From: Bacteroidales bacterium
GTDB taxonomy: Bacteria > Bacteroidota > Bacteroidia > Bacteroidales > UBA7960
NCBI GenBank assembly: GCA_007131895.1
Contig: SLPR01000102.1
Span: 1 to 14,588 of the forward strand
Length of the DNA: 14,588 nucleotides
Direction of reading: 5' to 3'
Below, piece by piece: positions 7,991 through 14,588 of the stretch. The translations under genes were made by a program, and so were the position numbers. The notes beneath the pieces were generated by a model. That model was given only the letters and a program-made list of their open reading frames with translations, searched no databases and was not told the origin of the DNA. Numbering within the stretch: position 1 is the first letter of the stretch; every line of letters begins with the position of its first letter.

Positions 7991-8025
7991 GGATGCTTCC
8001 AGTTCCTGCGGAAGCTGGAAGATCC
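7991..8025. other. Long hairpin between aspS and the ABC-F gene
   Basis: On the plus strand ggat, cttccag and ttcc (7991-8006) pair with ggaa, ctggaag and atcc (8010-8025), giving 15 base pairs with one unpaired G on each side (7995, 8014) and a 3-base loop. On the minus strand, in which both neighbouring genes are read, the hairpin is followed by an A-run rather than a T-run, so it is not a standard intrinsic terminator. It may stabilise the aspS mRNA end, be processed, or belong to a leader of the ABC-F gene. Confidence 0.6.
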
Positions 8026-8060
8026 TGCGACCATAAAAACTCTCTCGTCTTTTGTCTCGT

Positions 8061-8083
8061 TTCACTTTTCACTTTTCACTTTC
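8061..8083. repeat. 7-base tandem repeat spanning the aspS stop codon
   Basis: The unit CACTTTT occurs about three times in a row (8063-8069, 8070-8076, 8077-8083, the last with one change). Read on the minus strand it encodes the last residues of AspRS (KVKSEK) and its TGA stop. Since 7 is not a multiple of 3, gain or loss of one unit would change the C-terminal end. Confidence 0.75.
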
Positions 8084-9819
8084 AAAGCAAGCCCCAACTC
8101 CTCCAGCTGCTTCGAATCTACCTGTGAAGGGCTGTCGATCATCACATCGCGACCAGAGTTGTTTTTGGGAAAAGCGATATAATCGCGAATGGATTCTGAG
8201 CCTCCAAAGAGCGAGCACCAGCGGTCGAAACCAAAGGCTACACCACCATGCGGGGGTGCGCCATACTGGAAAGCATCCATCAGGAAGCCGAACTGTGCTT
8301 TGGCCTCTTCGTTTGTAAATCCGAGCACTTCGAACATTCTGGCCTGCTGATCTTTGTCAAAAATACGGATGGAGCCACCACCAATCTCAACCCCATTGAT
8401 AACCATATCGTAGGCATTGGCACGTACCTTTCCGGGGTCGGTGGCAAGCAGTTCAAAGTCTTCCTGCAGCGGCGAGGTAAAGGGGTGATGCATGGCATAG
8501 AAGCGTTGCGATTCCTCATCCCATTCCAGCAGCGGGAAGTCAACTACCCACAGGCATGAGAATGTGCTGGGATCGCGAAGTTCGAGTCGTTTTCCCATCT
8601 CCAGGCGCAATTCGCCCATGGCCTTGCGGGTAGGGTTGGTTTTGCCTGCCAGAATGAGCAACAAATCTCCGGGTTTGGCGTCCATGGCGTCGGCCCAGGT
8701 TTTCAGTTGCTCCTGGTTAAAGAATTTATCGATACTGGATTTGAAACTGCCGTCAGGATTGCACTTAACATACACCAGGCCGGTGGCACCAATCTGGGGG
8801 CGTTTCACCCATTCGGTAAGTGCATCCAGCTGTTTACGGGTATATTCGGCACAGCCGGGTGCATTGATACCCACCACCAGCTCTGCATCGTCAAACACTT
8901 TGAACCCTTTGTTTTGAGCCAGTTCGTTGAGTTCCACGAAACGCATCCCGAAGCGGGTATCGGGTTTGTCGCTGCCGTAAAATTTCATGGCATCGGCATA
9001 GTCCATACGGTCGAAGGTGATGTTGTCGATTCCTTTCACTGCCTTGAAAAGGTGGCGTGCCAGTCCTTCGAAGGTTTCCAGCACATCGTCGCGGGTAACG
9101 AACGACATTTCGCAATCGATCTGGGTGAATTCGGGCTGGCGGTCGGCACGCAAATCTTCATCGCGGAAGCACTTCACAATCTGGAAGTAACGGTCAAGGC
9201 CGGCAATCATCAGCAACTGCTTGAAAGTTTGCGGCGATTGCGGCAGCGCGTAAAACTGTCCGGCATTCATGCGCGATGGCACCAGAAAGTCGCGGGCACC
9301 CTCTGGGGTAGATTTGATGAGAACCGGGGTTTCCACCTCAATAAACTTGAACTCATTGAGATAATTTCTTGTTTCGATGGCCATTTTATGGCGCAGCTCC
9401 AGGTTTTTGCGGACGCTGTTGCGGCGGATGTCCAGGTAGCGGTATTTCATGCGCAGATCATCTCCCCCATCGGTTTCTTCCTCGATGGTAAAAGGTGGTG
9501 TAACAGATTTGTTGAGCACTTTGAGCTCCTGCACCAGTATTTCTATTTCACCCGTAGGATTCTTCTTGTTCTTGCTGCTGCGTTCGATGACCTGCCCGGT
9601 GGCGCTGATAACAAATTCGCGTCCCAGACCATTTGCCTGCTCGCTCAATGCAGCATGGGTCTCCATATTGAAAGCCAGTTGGGTAATACCATAGCGGTCG
9701 CGCAAATCTACAAAGGTCATTCCGCCCAAATCGCGTGAACGTTGCACCCAACCACAAAGGGTCACTTCTTTCCCGGTATCGGTGATTCTCAACTCACCGC
9801 ATGTATGTGATCTCATCAT
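8062..9819 (-). CDS. aspS: Aspartyl-tRNA synthetase
   Basis: AspRS charges tRNA-Asp with aspartate in the cytoplasm. The 585-residue length is typical of the bacterial type. The N-terminal OB-fold anticodon-binding domain (about 1-110) contains LCGWVQRSRDLGGMTFVDLR. Class II motif 1 lies at about 159-178 (FIEVETPVLIKSTPEGARDF), motif 2 at about 218-234 (FRDEDLRADRQPEFTQI) and motif 3 at 525-534 (GGVAFGFDRW); the bacterial GAD insertion lies between motifs 2 and 3. Leu31 sits where the non-discriminating Pseudomonas enzyme has His, and E. coli also has Leu, which suggests an enzyme specific for tRNA-Asp. The ATG at 9817-9819 is followed at once by a second ATG, and either could be used. A -7 box lies just upstream. 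The stop falls in a 7-base tandem repeat, giving a KVKSEK tail that is probably not conserved. Confidence 0.97.
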   Translation of the reverse strand: MMRSHTCGELRITDTGKEVTLCGWVQRSRDLGGMTFVDLRDRYGITQLAFNMETHAALSEQANGLGREFVISATGQVIERSSKNKKNPTGEIEILVQELKVLNKSVTPPFTIEEETDGGDDLRMKYRYLDIRRNSVRKNLELRHKMAIETRNYLNEFKFIEVETPVLIKSTPEGARDFLVPSRMNAGQFYALPQSPQTFKQLLMIAGLDRYFQIVKCFRDEDLRADRQPEFTQIDCEMSFVTRDDVLETFEGLARHLFKAVKGIDNITFDRMDYADAMKFYGSDKPDTRFGMRFVELNELAQNKGFKVFDDAELVVGINAPGCAEYTRKQLDALTEWVKRPQIGATGLVYVKCNPDGSFKSSIDKFFNQEQLKTWADAMDAKPGDLLLILAGKTNPTRKAMGELRLEMGKRLELRDPSTFSCLWVVDFPLLEWDEESQRFYAMHHPFTSPLQEDFELLATDPGKVRANAYDMVINGVEIGGGSIRIFDKDQQARMFEVLGFTNEEAKAQFGFLMDAFQYGAPPHGGVAFGFDRWCSLFGGSESIRDYIAFPKNNSGRDVMIDSPSQVDSKQLEELGLALKVKSEK

Positions 9820-9844
9820 CTTTTTTACGTGTTTTTTTAAGGCG

Positions 9845-9852
9845 CAAAGGTA
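9845..9852 (-). promoter_or_regulatory. Bacteroidota -7 box (TACCTTTG) of aspS
   Basis: The minus strand reads TACCTTTG at 9852-9845, a full match to TAnnTTTG. Transcription would start near 9838, giving a short A-rich leader of about 20 bases before the aspS ATG at 9819. No good TTTG lies at the -33 position, which is common for strong -7 boxes but lowers certainty. Confidence 0.55.
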
Positions 9853-9918
9853 GTAAAAATAAGGTTATGATTGAGAAAGAGGCTGAGTGATGGCGTATTG
9901 CAGGGAAGTGGGTTCCCG

Positions 9919-10365
9919 TCAGGCATTTAGAGATTGTTGAATATTTTCAAATTTATCCACAATCATCCTGCGTTCGGGGTAAAAAAAGAATTTGAGATTC
10001 AACATCTTTTGTTTGTGCTCCAGCGTCAAAACAATCTGCATTTTTTGAATTTCAACAGAACGAATATCTTCAATCCTAATGGTTTCTATCTCTTTTCGCC
10101 GGGGCAACCACCAGCGGATGATCTCATCGTCCCATTCCACAAAATACTTTTCATTACCAATGCTGTACAAACCTACGCCCCATGCCACCACCCCCTGAAA
10201 AGCAAGAGCAATGTAATTGCCGGTAAACCAGGTAACTTTTCCTTGTTCAACAAACCATGTGGAATAGACAAACAGACCTGTTCCCAGAAAGAACAATACA
10301 GCTCCCAGGCCTATAAAAAACCTGATGGCAGTTTTGTTGTTCTTGTAAACCTTGATGTAGTTCAT
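9919..10365 (-). CDS. Small two-helix membrane protein with a PH-like C-terminal domain
   Basis: This 148-residue protein has two hydrophobic helices, about 13-35 (AIRFFIGLGAVLFFLGTGLF) and about 50-69 (NYIALAFQGVVAWGVGLYSI), joined by a short loop. The rest (about 72-148) is soluble and strand-rich with a closing helix (YFVEWDDEIIRWW, then IETIRIEDIRSVEI, then a helix around VDKFENIQQSL), a pattern like bacterial PH-domain membrane proteins of unknown role. I do not recognise a named family and give no function. Basic residues at the N-terminus suggest that both ends face the cytoplasm. It has its own -7 box and lies upstream of aspS in the same direction, 99 bases away, with a separate promoter for aspS between them, so the two are probably independent units. 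Confidence 0.8.
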   Translation of the reverse strand: MNYIKVYKNNKTAIRFFIGLGAVLFFLGTGLFVYSTWFVEQGKVTWFTGNYIALAFQGVVAWGVGLYSIGNEKYFVEWDDEIIRWWLPRRKEIETIRIEDIRSVEIQKMQIVLTLEHKQKMLNLKFFFYPERRMIVDKFENIQQSLNA

Positions 10366-10400
10366 GATGGGAGATTATTATTGGACCTTAATTATCAAAG

Positions 10401-10408
10401 CAAAAATA
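10401..10408 (-). promoter_or_regulatory. Bacteroidota -7 box (TATTTTTG) of the small membrane protein gene
   Basis: The minus strand reads TATTTTTG at 10408-10401, matching TAnnTTTG fully. The expected start of transcription is near 10394, about 28 bases before the ATG at 10365. I see no clear -33 TTTG at the usual distance. Confidence 0.45.
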
Positions 10409-10536
10409 CAAACAATGCCAATATAATCTTACATTGATATGATTTATGATTGAAACCCGAATAACCTCCTGATAACAAGTTGTTTTACCACCATTTGCCA
10501 AATCTGTCACTGGAAACTTACAGAGAGGCCTTTTTC

Positions 10537-10572
10537 ATAAAGAAACCCCACGAAAACGTAGTCTCGCGGGGT
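10537..10572 (-). terminator. Intrinsic terminator of the glp operon
   Basis: On the minus strand ACCCCGCGA (10572-10564) pairs with TCGTGGGGT (10553-10545) over 9 positions, including one G-U pair, around a 10-base loop. TTTCTTTAT follows immediately. It lies about 60 bases after the stop of the outer-membrane protein gene and closes the glpD-glpK-glpF-porin unit. Confidence 0.65.
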
Positions 10573-10577
10573 CCTGC

Positions 10578-10602
10578 CAAAAACATGTGCATCGCGGCAC
10601 AT
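10578..10602 (-). terminator. Second, weaker terminator-like hairpin before the main one
   Basis: ATGTGC (10602-10597 on the minus strand) and GCACAT (10590-10585) form a perfect 6-base stem with a 6-base loop, followed by GTTTTTGG. It lies between the porin stop and the stronger hairpin, so the pair may act as a tandem terminator. The stem is short, so confidence is low. Confidence 0.35.
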
Positions 10603-10633
10603 TATCTTAAAGTCGTTATTACAAAGTCTTTTC

Positions 10634-11353
10634 TCAGAACAGGGAAAGGGCTATTTCAACCGATGCCTGTTTGAGTGAGGGGTTGAAGCCCATGGTGCCG
10701 GTTACCGGCAGGGTGTAACTTCCCAGGGTAACCGGGCGGCTAACCCTGAGCCCTATATTGACCAGATCAAAGGCATTGGCGCCATAGAGCGAATTGTCAT
10801 CTTCACTTTTGAGGGCAAATCCTACAGCAGCATATGGCGAAACAACATAGGTTTCACGTACGAAAGGAAATGTAGCTTCAAGGTAACTGGAATACCGGTT
10901 ATCTCCCTTGGAATCGCGGTCATTGCCATAAATAACGGTGGCAAACATTAACCGAAGGGGGATATCATCTGTAAAATCCCAGGCGATGGAGAGATCGGTG
11001 ATGTGGTTGGTTTCATCGGGCTTGAAATTGAAATAGTCCGCATCGGGAGCACCGGTAAAATTAAAAATGTCGAGCAGGGTAATATTGAAATTGCCTTTGG
11101 TATAGCTGACAATCTGCGATACCTCTTTGTAGTGGCCATCAACCGACAAGCCACCCCAGGCAAATAGGGCGAATCCCTTGTTATAATACCCCACCATGGG
11201 AGCGGTTACAAATCCGTCACTTACCCGAAGGCCCCTCCAGTAGTGCATGTTTTTAACGTCCATGCTCACGTTGAACTGCCCCTGGGCCCATAGCGCCGTT
11301 GAGAAGATGATCATGGCCATCGTAGCCAAATGTATTTTCAAAATCTTATTCAT
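10634..11353 (-). CDS. Outer-membrane beta-barrel protein, putative porin at the end of the glp operon
   Basis: This 239-residue protein has a signal peptide (about 1-23, hydrophobic core MAMIIFSTALWA). The rest is made of alternating polar and hydrophobic strands with aromatic girdles (such as GFALFAWGGLSVDGHY, LRLMFATVIYG, YVVSPYAAVGFALKS), and it ends in Phe (VEIALSLF), the usual C-terminal signal for barrel assembly. The first strands (NMHYWRGLRVSDGFVTAPMV) resemble TorF-type putative porins (Gcw_chp family), but this is from memory of the pattern. It starts 24 bases after the glpF stop and is followed by terminators, so it should be the last gene of the glycerol operon. A role as outer-membrane entry route for glycerol or a glycerol derivative is inferred from position only. 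Confidence 0.75.
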   Translation of the reverse strand: MNKILKIHLATMAMIIFSTALWAQGQFNVSMDVKNMHYWRGLRVSDGFVTAPMVGYYNKGFALFAWGGLSVDGHYKEVSQIVSYTKGNFNITLLDIFNFTGAPDADYFNFKPDETNHITDLSIAWDFTDDIPLRLMFATVIYGNDRDSKGDNRYSSYLEATFPFVRETYVVSPYAAVGFALKSEDDNSLYGANAFDLVNIGLRVSRPVTLGSYTLPVTGTMGFNPSLKQASVEIALSLF

Positions 11354-11377
11354 TGATGTCAGGTTTTCCTTTAATCG

Positions 11378-12118
11378 TTAATTCAAAACATTGAATAGTC
11401 CTGCCGCAAGCAATGCGCCGATTGCAGGCCCCAGAACAGGCACCCATGCATAATGCCAGCCACTGCTCCCTTTTCCTTTGATGGGCAGGATAAAATGCGC
11501 GATTCGTGGCCCCAGGTCTCGGGCAGGATTGATGGCATAACCGGTAGGCCCACCCAGCGACATACCAATACCCACCACCAGTAAGGCTACGGGCAATGCA
11601 CCCAGCGAACCCAGCCCAATGACAGCATCTTCTACGGTGGCCGCCTCAAGGGAGGGACCTGCAATGTGAAAAATCACATATATCAGAATGAAGGTCCCTG
11701 TGATTTCAGATACCATATTGTAAAACTTATGGGGAATAGCCGGCATGGTGGAAAAAATGGCCAGTTTGCCGTCCGGGTTATCTGTGGCATCAAAATGGGT
11801 TTTGAAGACCAGATATACAATACATCCTCCGATAAAGCCACCCAGAATCTGGGCCAGAACATACCCCGGCACACTGGCCCAGGGGAATAAACCGGCAGCT
11901 GCCAGCCCAACAGATACAGCAGGGTTGATGTGCGCACCAGAATGGTCGCCGGCCACAATCACAGCTATAAATACACCCAGGCCCCAGCCAAAGGTTATAT
12001 TTACCCATCCGGCTCCTTCTGCCTTGGATTTTTTCAGAATACTGTTGGCCACAACCCCACCACCCATGATGATGAGAATAGCTGTGCCGATAACTTCGTA
12101 AATTAATACATTGTCCAT
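11378..12118 (-). CDS. glpF: Glycerol uptake facilitator (aquaglyceroporin, MIP family)
   Basis: GlpF is an inner-membrane channel for passive glycerol entry. The 246-residue protein has six hydrophobic helices and two half-helices with both NPA motifs: GAHINPAV (NPA at 65-67) and GYAINPARDLGP (NPA at 197-199). The Arg200-Asp201 pair after the second NPA is the hallmark of glycerol facilitators rather than water-only aquaporins. By comparison with E. coli GlpF, the selectivity-filter positions Trp, Gly and Arg appear kept (Trp45 in FGWGLG, a Gly in SLGGPTG, Arg200), but the Phe three residues before the second NPA is Tyr194. It lies between glpK and the barrel gene, 189 bases after the glpK stop. 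Its leader holds A-rich direct repeats ending next to the ATG. Confidence 0.95.
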   Translation of the reverse strand: MDNVLIYEVIGTAILIIMGGGVVANSILKKSKAEGAGWVNITFGWGLGVFIAVIVAGDHSGAHINPAVSVGLAAAGLFPWASVPGYVLAQILGGFIGGCIVYLVFKTHFDATDNPDGKLAIFSTMPAIPHKFYNMVSEITGTFILIYVIFHIAGPSLEAATVEDAVIGLGSLGALPVALLVVGIGMSLGGPTGYAINPARDLGPRIAHFILPIKGKGSSGWHYAWVPVLGPAIGALLAAGLFNVLN

Positions 12119-12121
12119 GAG

Positions 12122-12171
12122 AGTTTTTTTGAAAGGTTGATAGTTTTTTTTGAAAGGCTTTTTTTGAAAAA
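12122..12171. repeat. Three A/T-rich direct repeats in the glpF leader
   Basis: AGTTTTTTTGAAAGG (12122-12136), AGTTTTTTTTGAAAGG (12142-12157) and CTTTTTTTGAAAAA (12158-12171) are variants of one unit. On the minus strand they read CCTTTCAAAAAAACT, and the last one ends 3 bases before the glpF ATG. Bacteroidota often rely on A-rich leaders for translation start, so the repeats may set glpF translation. A similar word, GCCTTTTTCAAAAACC, lies just upstream of glpK (13819-13834). Confidence 0.65.
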
Positions 12172-12307
12172 TAAGGATGTAGCATACCCGGCAGAGCTAT
12201 AAAAAGATTGTTTTGCTCTGATTGTCAACAGATATTTTAAATCAGCGGATTCCTTTTCAGGAGTTAAAAATCTGTCTGATATGCTACTATCAAGAATCAG
12301 ATAATGT

Positions 12308-13801
12308 TTATTCTTTGGTCCAGGATTTGGCACGGTTAACTGCATCGGCCCACTTTGTCTTACGTGCCTTTGTCTCTTCATCTGAAAGGGAAGGTTCGAA
12401 ACTCTTATCGAGTTGCCATTGTTGTTTAATTTCATCGAGGCTTTCCCAGAATCCGGTAGCCAAACCAGCCAGGTATGCGGCACCCAATGCGGTGGTTTCG
12501 ATGACTTTAGGCCGTACCACTTTGGTGTTGATAATATCGGCTTGCAACTGCATGAGCAGGTTGTTGGCAGAGGCTCCACCGTCAACCCTGAGTTCTTTCG
12601 CCTTCATACCTGTGTCTTTTTCCATCACGTTGAGCACATCCATGGTTTGATAGGCAATCCCTTCCAGCGCTGCTCTTGCAATATGGGCACGGGTGGTTCC
12701 CCTGCTGATACCCACCATCAGGCCTCTGGCGTATTGATCCCAATAGGGAGCGCCCATGCCGGTAAAAGTAGGCACGAAAAACAGATCGCCGCTGTCCTCT
12801 ACCTGACGGGCCAGGGCTTCCACATCGGACGAAGATTTGATAATCCCCAGTCCGTCGCGCAACCACTGCACTACGGCACCACCAATGAAAATACTTCCTT
12901 CCAGTGCGTAAGTGGTTTTGCCGTTGATTTGCCACGCGATGGTGGTAACCAGGTTGTTTTTGGAAATAAAGGGTTTTTCTCCGGTATTGAGCAGCATAAA
13001 GCAACCGGTACCGTATGTGTTTTTCGACATTCCCTCTTCGGTACACATCTGCCCGAACAATGCAGCCTGCTGGTCGCCGGCTATCCCTGCAATGGGCACC
13101 TTGGATGCGAAGAAGGTTGTATTGGTATGGTCATACACCTCGCTGGAAGATTTTACCTGGGGCATCATGGCTTTGGGAATATCCATCAGTTTGAGCATAT
13201 CATCATCCCAGTCCAGTTTTTTAATGTTGTACAACATGGTACGGCTGGCATTGGTAACATCGGTGATATGCGTGCGACCCTGGGTAAGTTTCCACACGAG
13301 CCAGCTATCTACCGTGCCAAAAGCGAGTTCTCCGCGGCTGGCTTTCTCCCGGGCACCTTCTACATTGTCAAGAATCCATTTGATTTTGGTTCCACTGAAG
13401 TAGGCATCAATTACAAGACCTGTCTTTTCACGGATGGTTTCGGCCATTCCTTTGTTTTTCAGCTCATCGCAGTAACCTGATGTGCGGCGGTCCTGCCAGA
13501 CAATAGCGTTGTAGACCGGCTCGCCGGTGCGTTTGTCCCACACGATGGTGGTTTCACGCTGGTTGGTGATACCAATACCTGCCAGATAGGTTCCATTGAT
13601 ACCTATTTTGGACATGGCTTCCGCAGCTACAGATACCTGCGATGACCAGATTTCGTTGGTGTCGTGCTCTACCCAGCCTGGCTTGGGGAAAATCTGTTGA
13701 AATTCTTTTTGTGCTACCGAGCGGATGTTTCCTGCTTTATCGAAAAGCAAAGCGCGTGAGCTGGTAGTTCCCTGATCTAGTGCTAAAATAAATTTTTCCA
13801 T
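12308..13801 (-). CDS. glpK: Glycerol kinase
   Basis: GlpK phosphorylates glycerol to sn-glycerol 3-phosphate with ATP in the cytoplasm. The 497-residue FGGY kinase is close to the 502 of E. coli. Visible motifs are LDQGTTSSRA (8-17), NQRET (Arg82, Glu83), Tyr134, GIAGDQQAALFG with catalytic Asp243, TFTGMGAPYWDQYARG, and the C-terminal phosphate-binding segment ELRVDGGASANN. Upstream the frame extends to 13966, but MEKFILALDQ at 13801 is the normal family start and the extension would overlap glpD. The loop before Asp243 reads TNTTFFASKVPI: it lacks the GGTR of the E. coli fructose-1,6-bisphosphate site and the regulatory His of Gram-positive enzymes, so neither control seems present. It follows glpD by 46 bases and is clearly part of the same operon. 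Confidence 0.97.
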   Translation of the reverse strand: MEKFILALDQGTTSSRALLFDKAGNIRSVAQKEFQQIFPKPGWVEHDTNEIWSSQVSVAAEAMSKIGINGTYLAGIGITNQRETTIVWDKRTGEPVYNAIVWQDRRTSGYCDELKNKGMAETIREKTGLVIDAYFSGTKIKWILDNVEGAREKASRGELAFGTVDSWLVWKLTQGRTHITDVTNASRTMLYNIKKLDWDDDMLKLMDIPKAMMPQVKSSSEVYDHTNTTFFASKVPIAGIAGDQQAALFGQMCTEEGMSKNTYGTGCFMLLNTGEKPFISKNNLVTTIAWQINGKTTYALEGSIFIGGAVVQWLRDGLGIIKSSSDVEALARQVEDSGDLFFVPTFTGMGAPYWDQYARGLMVGISRGTTRAHIARAALEGIAYQTMDVLNVMEKDTGMKAKELRVDGGASANNLLMQLQADIINTKVVRPKVIETTALGAAYLAGLATGFWESLDEIKQQWQLDKSFEPSLSDEETKARKTKWADAVNRAKSWTKE

Positions 13802-13847
13802 GTGTGTGATTTTATAAAGGTTTTTGAAAAAGGCTTTAGGTAAGATT

Positions 13848-14588
13848 TTATTTGGATTTGAGGTGTTCGCAGCAAACATAGTTGTTGGCCATGGCCAGAA
13901 ATTCTGCCACCTGTTTCTCTTCCCATGCTTTGTCCTTGCCCAGTTCTTTGGCAACAATGGAGGCAACTACCGGAGCAATGCGCATGGTTTCGGGTGCATC
14001 GAGAAACAAACACCTTATGCGGCGGGCCAACACGTCTTCAAGGGTTCGGGCCATCTCTTCCCTTACCGCCCATACCACCTGGGCCCTTGAAAGCTGCAGC
14101 GACTCGCTGAGCAATTCATCAAGCCCCTGTTCTTTTTGTGCCAGTTCAAGAATCTTTTCTTTGTCGGTACCATAAACGTACAAAGGATCATTAAGGTCAA
14201 CATCCTTTTTGTAGCCGTGGATTTTGAATTTTTTGGTTTTGGATTCGGTTTTCTGCCAGCTCTTTACTTTTTCTACTTTTTCTACCATATCCTGCGCCAT
14301 CCGGCGGAATGTGGTCCATTTGCCGCCTACCATGGTAAAAAGATGAGAGTCGGATACCACAATTTTATGGCTGCGCGAAATTTCTTTGGTTTTGGAGCTT
14401 CCTGCCTTGGGCGCGGCAAGGGGTCGGAGACCGGCAAAAATGCTCAGCACATCTGAGCGTTTAGGAGCCTTGGTCATGTATTTTCCTGCAGTGGCGAGAA
14501 TAAACTTAATCTCTTCTTCCAGGGCTACCGGCTCAAGAGAGGCATCCTCAACGGGGGTGTCTGTGGTTCCTACAACCACTTTATTGTG
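13848..14588 (-). CDS. glpD: Aerobic-type glycerol-3-phosphate dehydrogenase, C-terminal part (5' end off the window)
   Basis: This FAD enzyme oxidises sn-glycerol 3-phosphate to dihydroxyacetone phosphate and passes electrons to quinones at the inner membrane. Only the C-terminal 246 residues are present; the frame is open to the right edge (HNKVVVGTTDTP), so the start lies outside. Visible family features are VVGTTDTP, FAGLRPLAAP, the SRSHKI strand, the FAD-domain closing motif MVGGKWTTFRRMA, and then the helical DAO C-terminal domain (about the last 130 residues, with ESLQLSRAQVVWAVREEMA and LEDVLARRIRCLF). It is the first visible gene of the glpD-glpK-glpF-porin operon. The promoter and any regulator must lie beyond the window. 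Confidence 0.95.
   Translation of the reverse strand, partial: HNKVVVGTTDTPVEDASLEPVALEEEIKFILATAGKYMTKAPKRSDVLSIFAGLRPLAAPKAGSSKTKEISRSHKIVVSDSHLFTMVGGKWTTFRRMAQDMVEKVEKVKSWQKTESKTKKFKIHGYKKDVDLNDPLYVYGTDKEKILELAQKEQGLDELLSESLQLSRAQVVWAVREEMARTLEDVLARRIRCLFLDAPETMRIAPVVASIVAKELGKDKAWEEKQVAEFLAMANNYVCCEHLKSK

Noticed and set aside
8707..9738. Long open frame of about 340 codons on the plus strand opposite aspS
   Set aside because: It lies wholly inside a well-supported aspS gene, shows no family motif and is the expected antisense shadow of a long conserved gene.
9903..9917. GGGAA/TTCCC hairpin next to the stop of the small membrane protein gene as a terminator
   Set aside because: The stem is only 5 pairs and no T-run follows on the minus strand.
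12185..12230. TTGACA followed by a T/A-rich stretch upstream of glpF as a sigma70-like promoter
   Set aside because: The -10 match is poor at the correct spacing, and Bacteroidota promoters use other boxes; glpF is more simply read from the operon.
12413..13480. Long open frame of about 350 codons on the plus strand opposite glpK
   Set aside because: It is antisense to a clear glycerol kinase with all motifs; there is no start-site context or recognisable domain.
13802..13966. 55-codon N-terminal extension of glpK
   Set aside because: It overlaps the end of glpD, has no homology-like content, and the normal family start MEKFILALDQ is at 13801.

Overview
The window looks like a chromosomal stretch of a Bacteroidota member, probably a Bacteroidales- or Marinilabiliales-like organism. 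The evidence is: A-rich leaders in place of Shine-Dalgarno sites, -7 boxes of the TAnnTTTG type upstream of aspS and of the small membrane-protein gene, a propeller-type LytS kinase paired with a LytTR regulator, and the protein sequences in general. I see no integrase, transposase, CRISPR array, tRNA or rRNA. All genes except one lie on the minus strand.

Layout from left to right. A secreted alpha/beta hydrolase (minus, cut at the left edge) diverges from a DUF4213/DUF364 protein (plus, start 1040). The 335-base gap between them holds a GC-rich hairpin and a 14-base direct repeat whose copies start exactly 100 bases apart. A two-component system follows on the minus strand: a LytTR response regulator (4977-5729) whose stop overlaps the start of a large beta-propeller/Y_Y_Y/LytS-type histidine kinase (1889-4984). 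Next come a housekeeping-type ABC-F ATPase (5843-7789), aspartyl-tRNA synthetase aspS (8062-9819) and a small two-helix membrane protein with a PH-like tail (9919-10365).

The right third is a glycerol operon read right to left: glpD (cut at the right edge), glpK, glpF and then, 24 bases after glpF, a small outer-membrane beta-barrel protein followed by two terminator-like hairpins. Together these could carry glycerol from the outer membrane (barrel) through the inner membrane (GlpF) to phosphorylation (GlpK) and oxidation to dihydroxyacetone phosphate (GlpD). The porin's role in this is inferred from position.

Most genes are ordinary conserved ones, and I do not see a clearly new defence or mobile system. 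The points most worth a second look are the barrel gene at the end of the glp operon, the structured element at 855-968, a palindrome at the likely promoter of the two-component operon, and several short tandem repeats placed at gene starts or stops (aspS stop, ABC-F leader, glpF leader).
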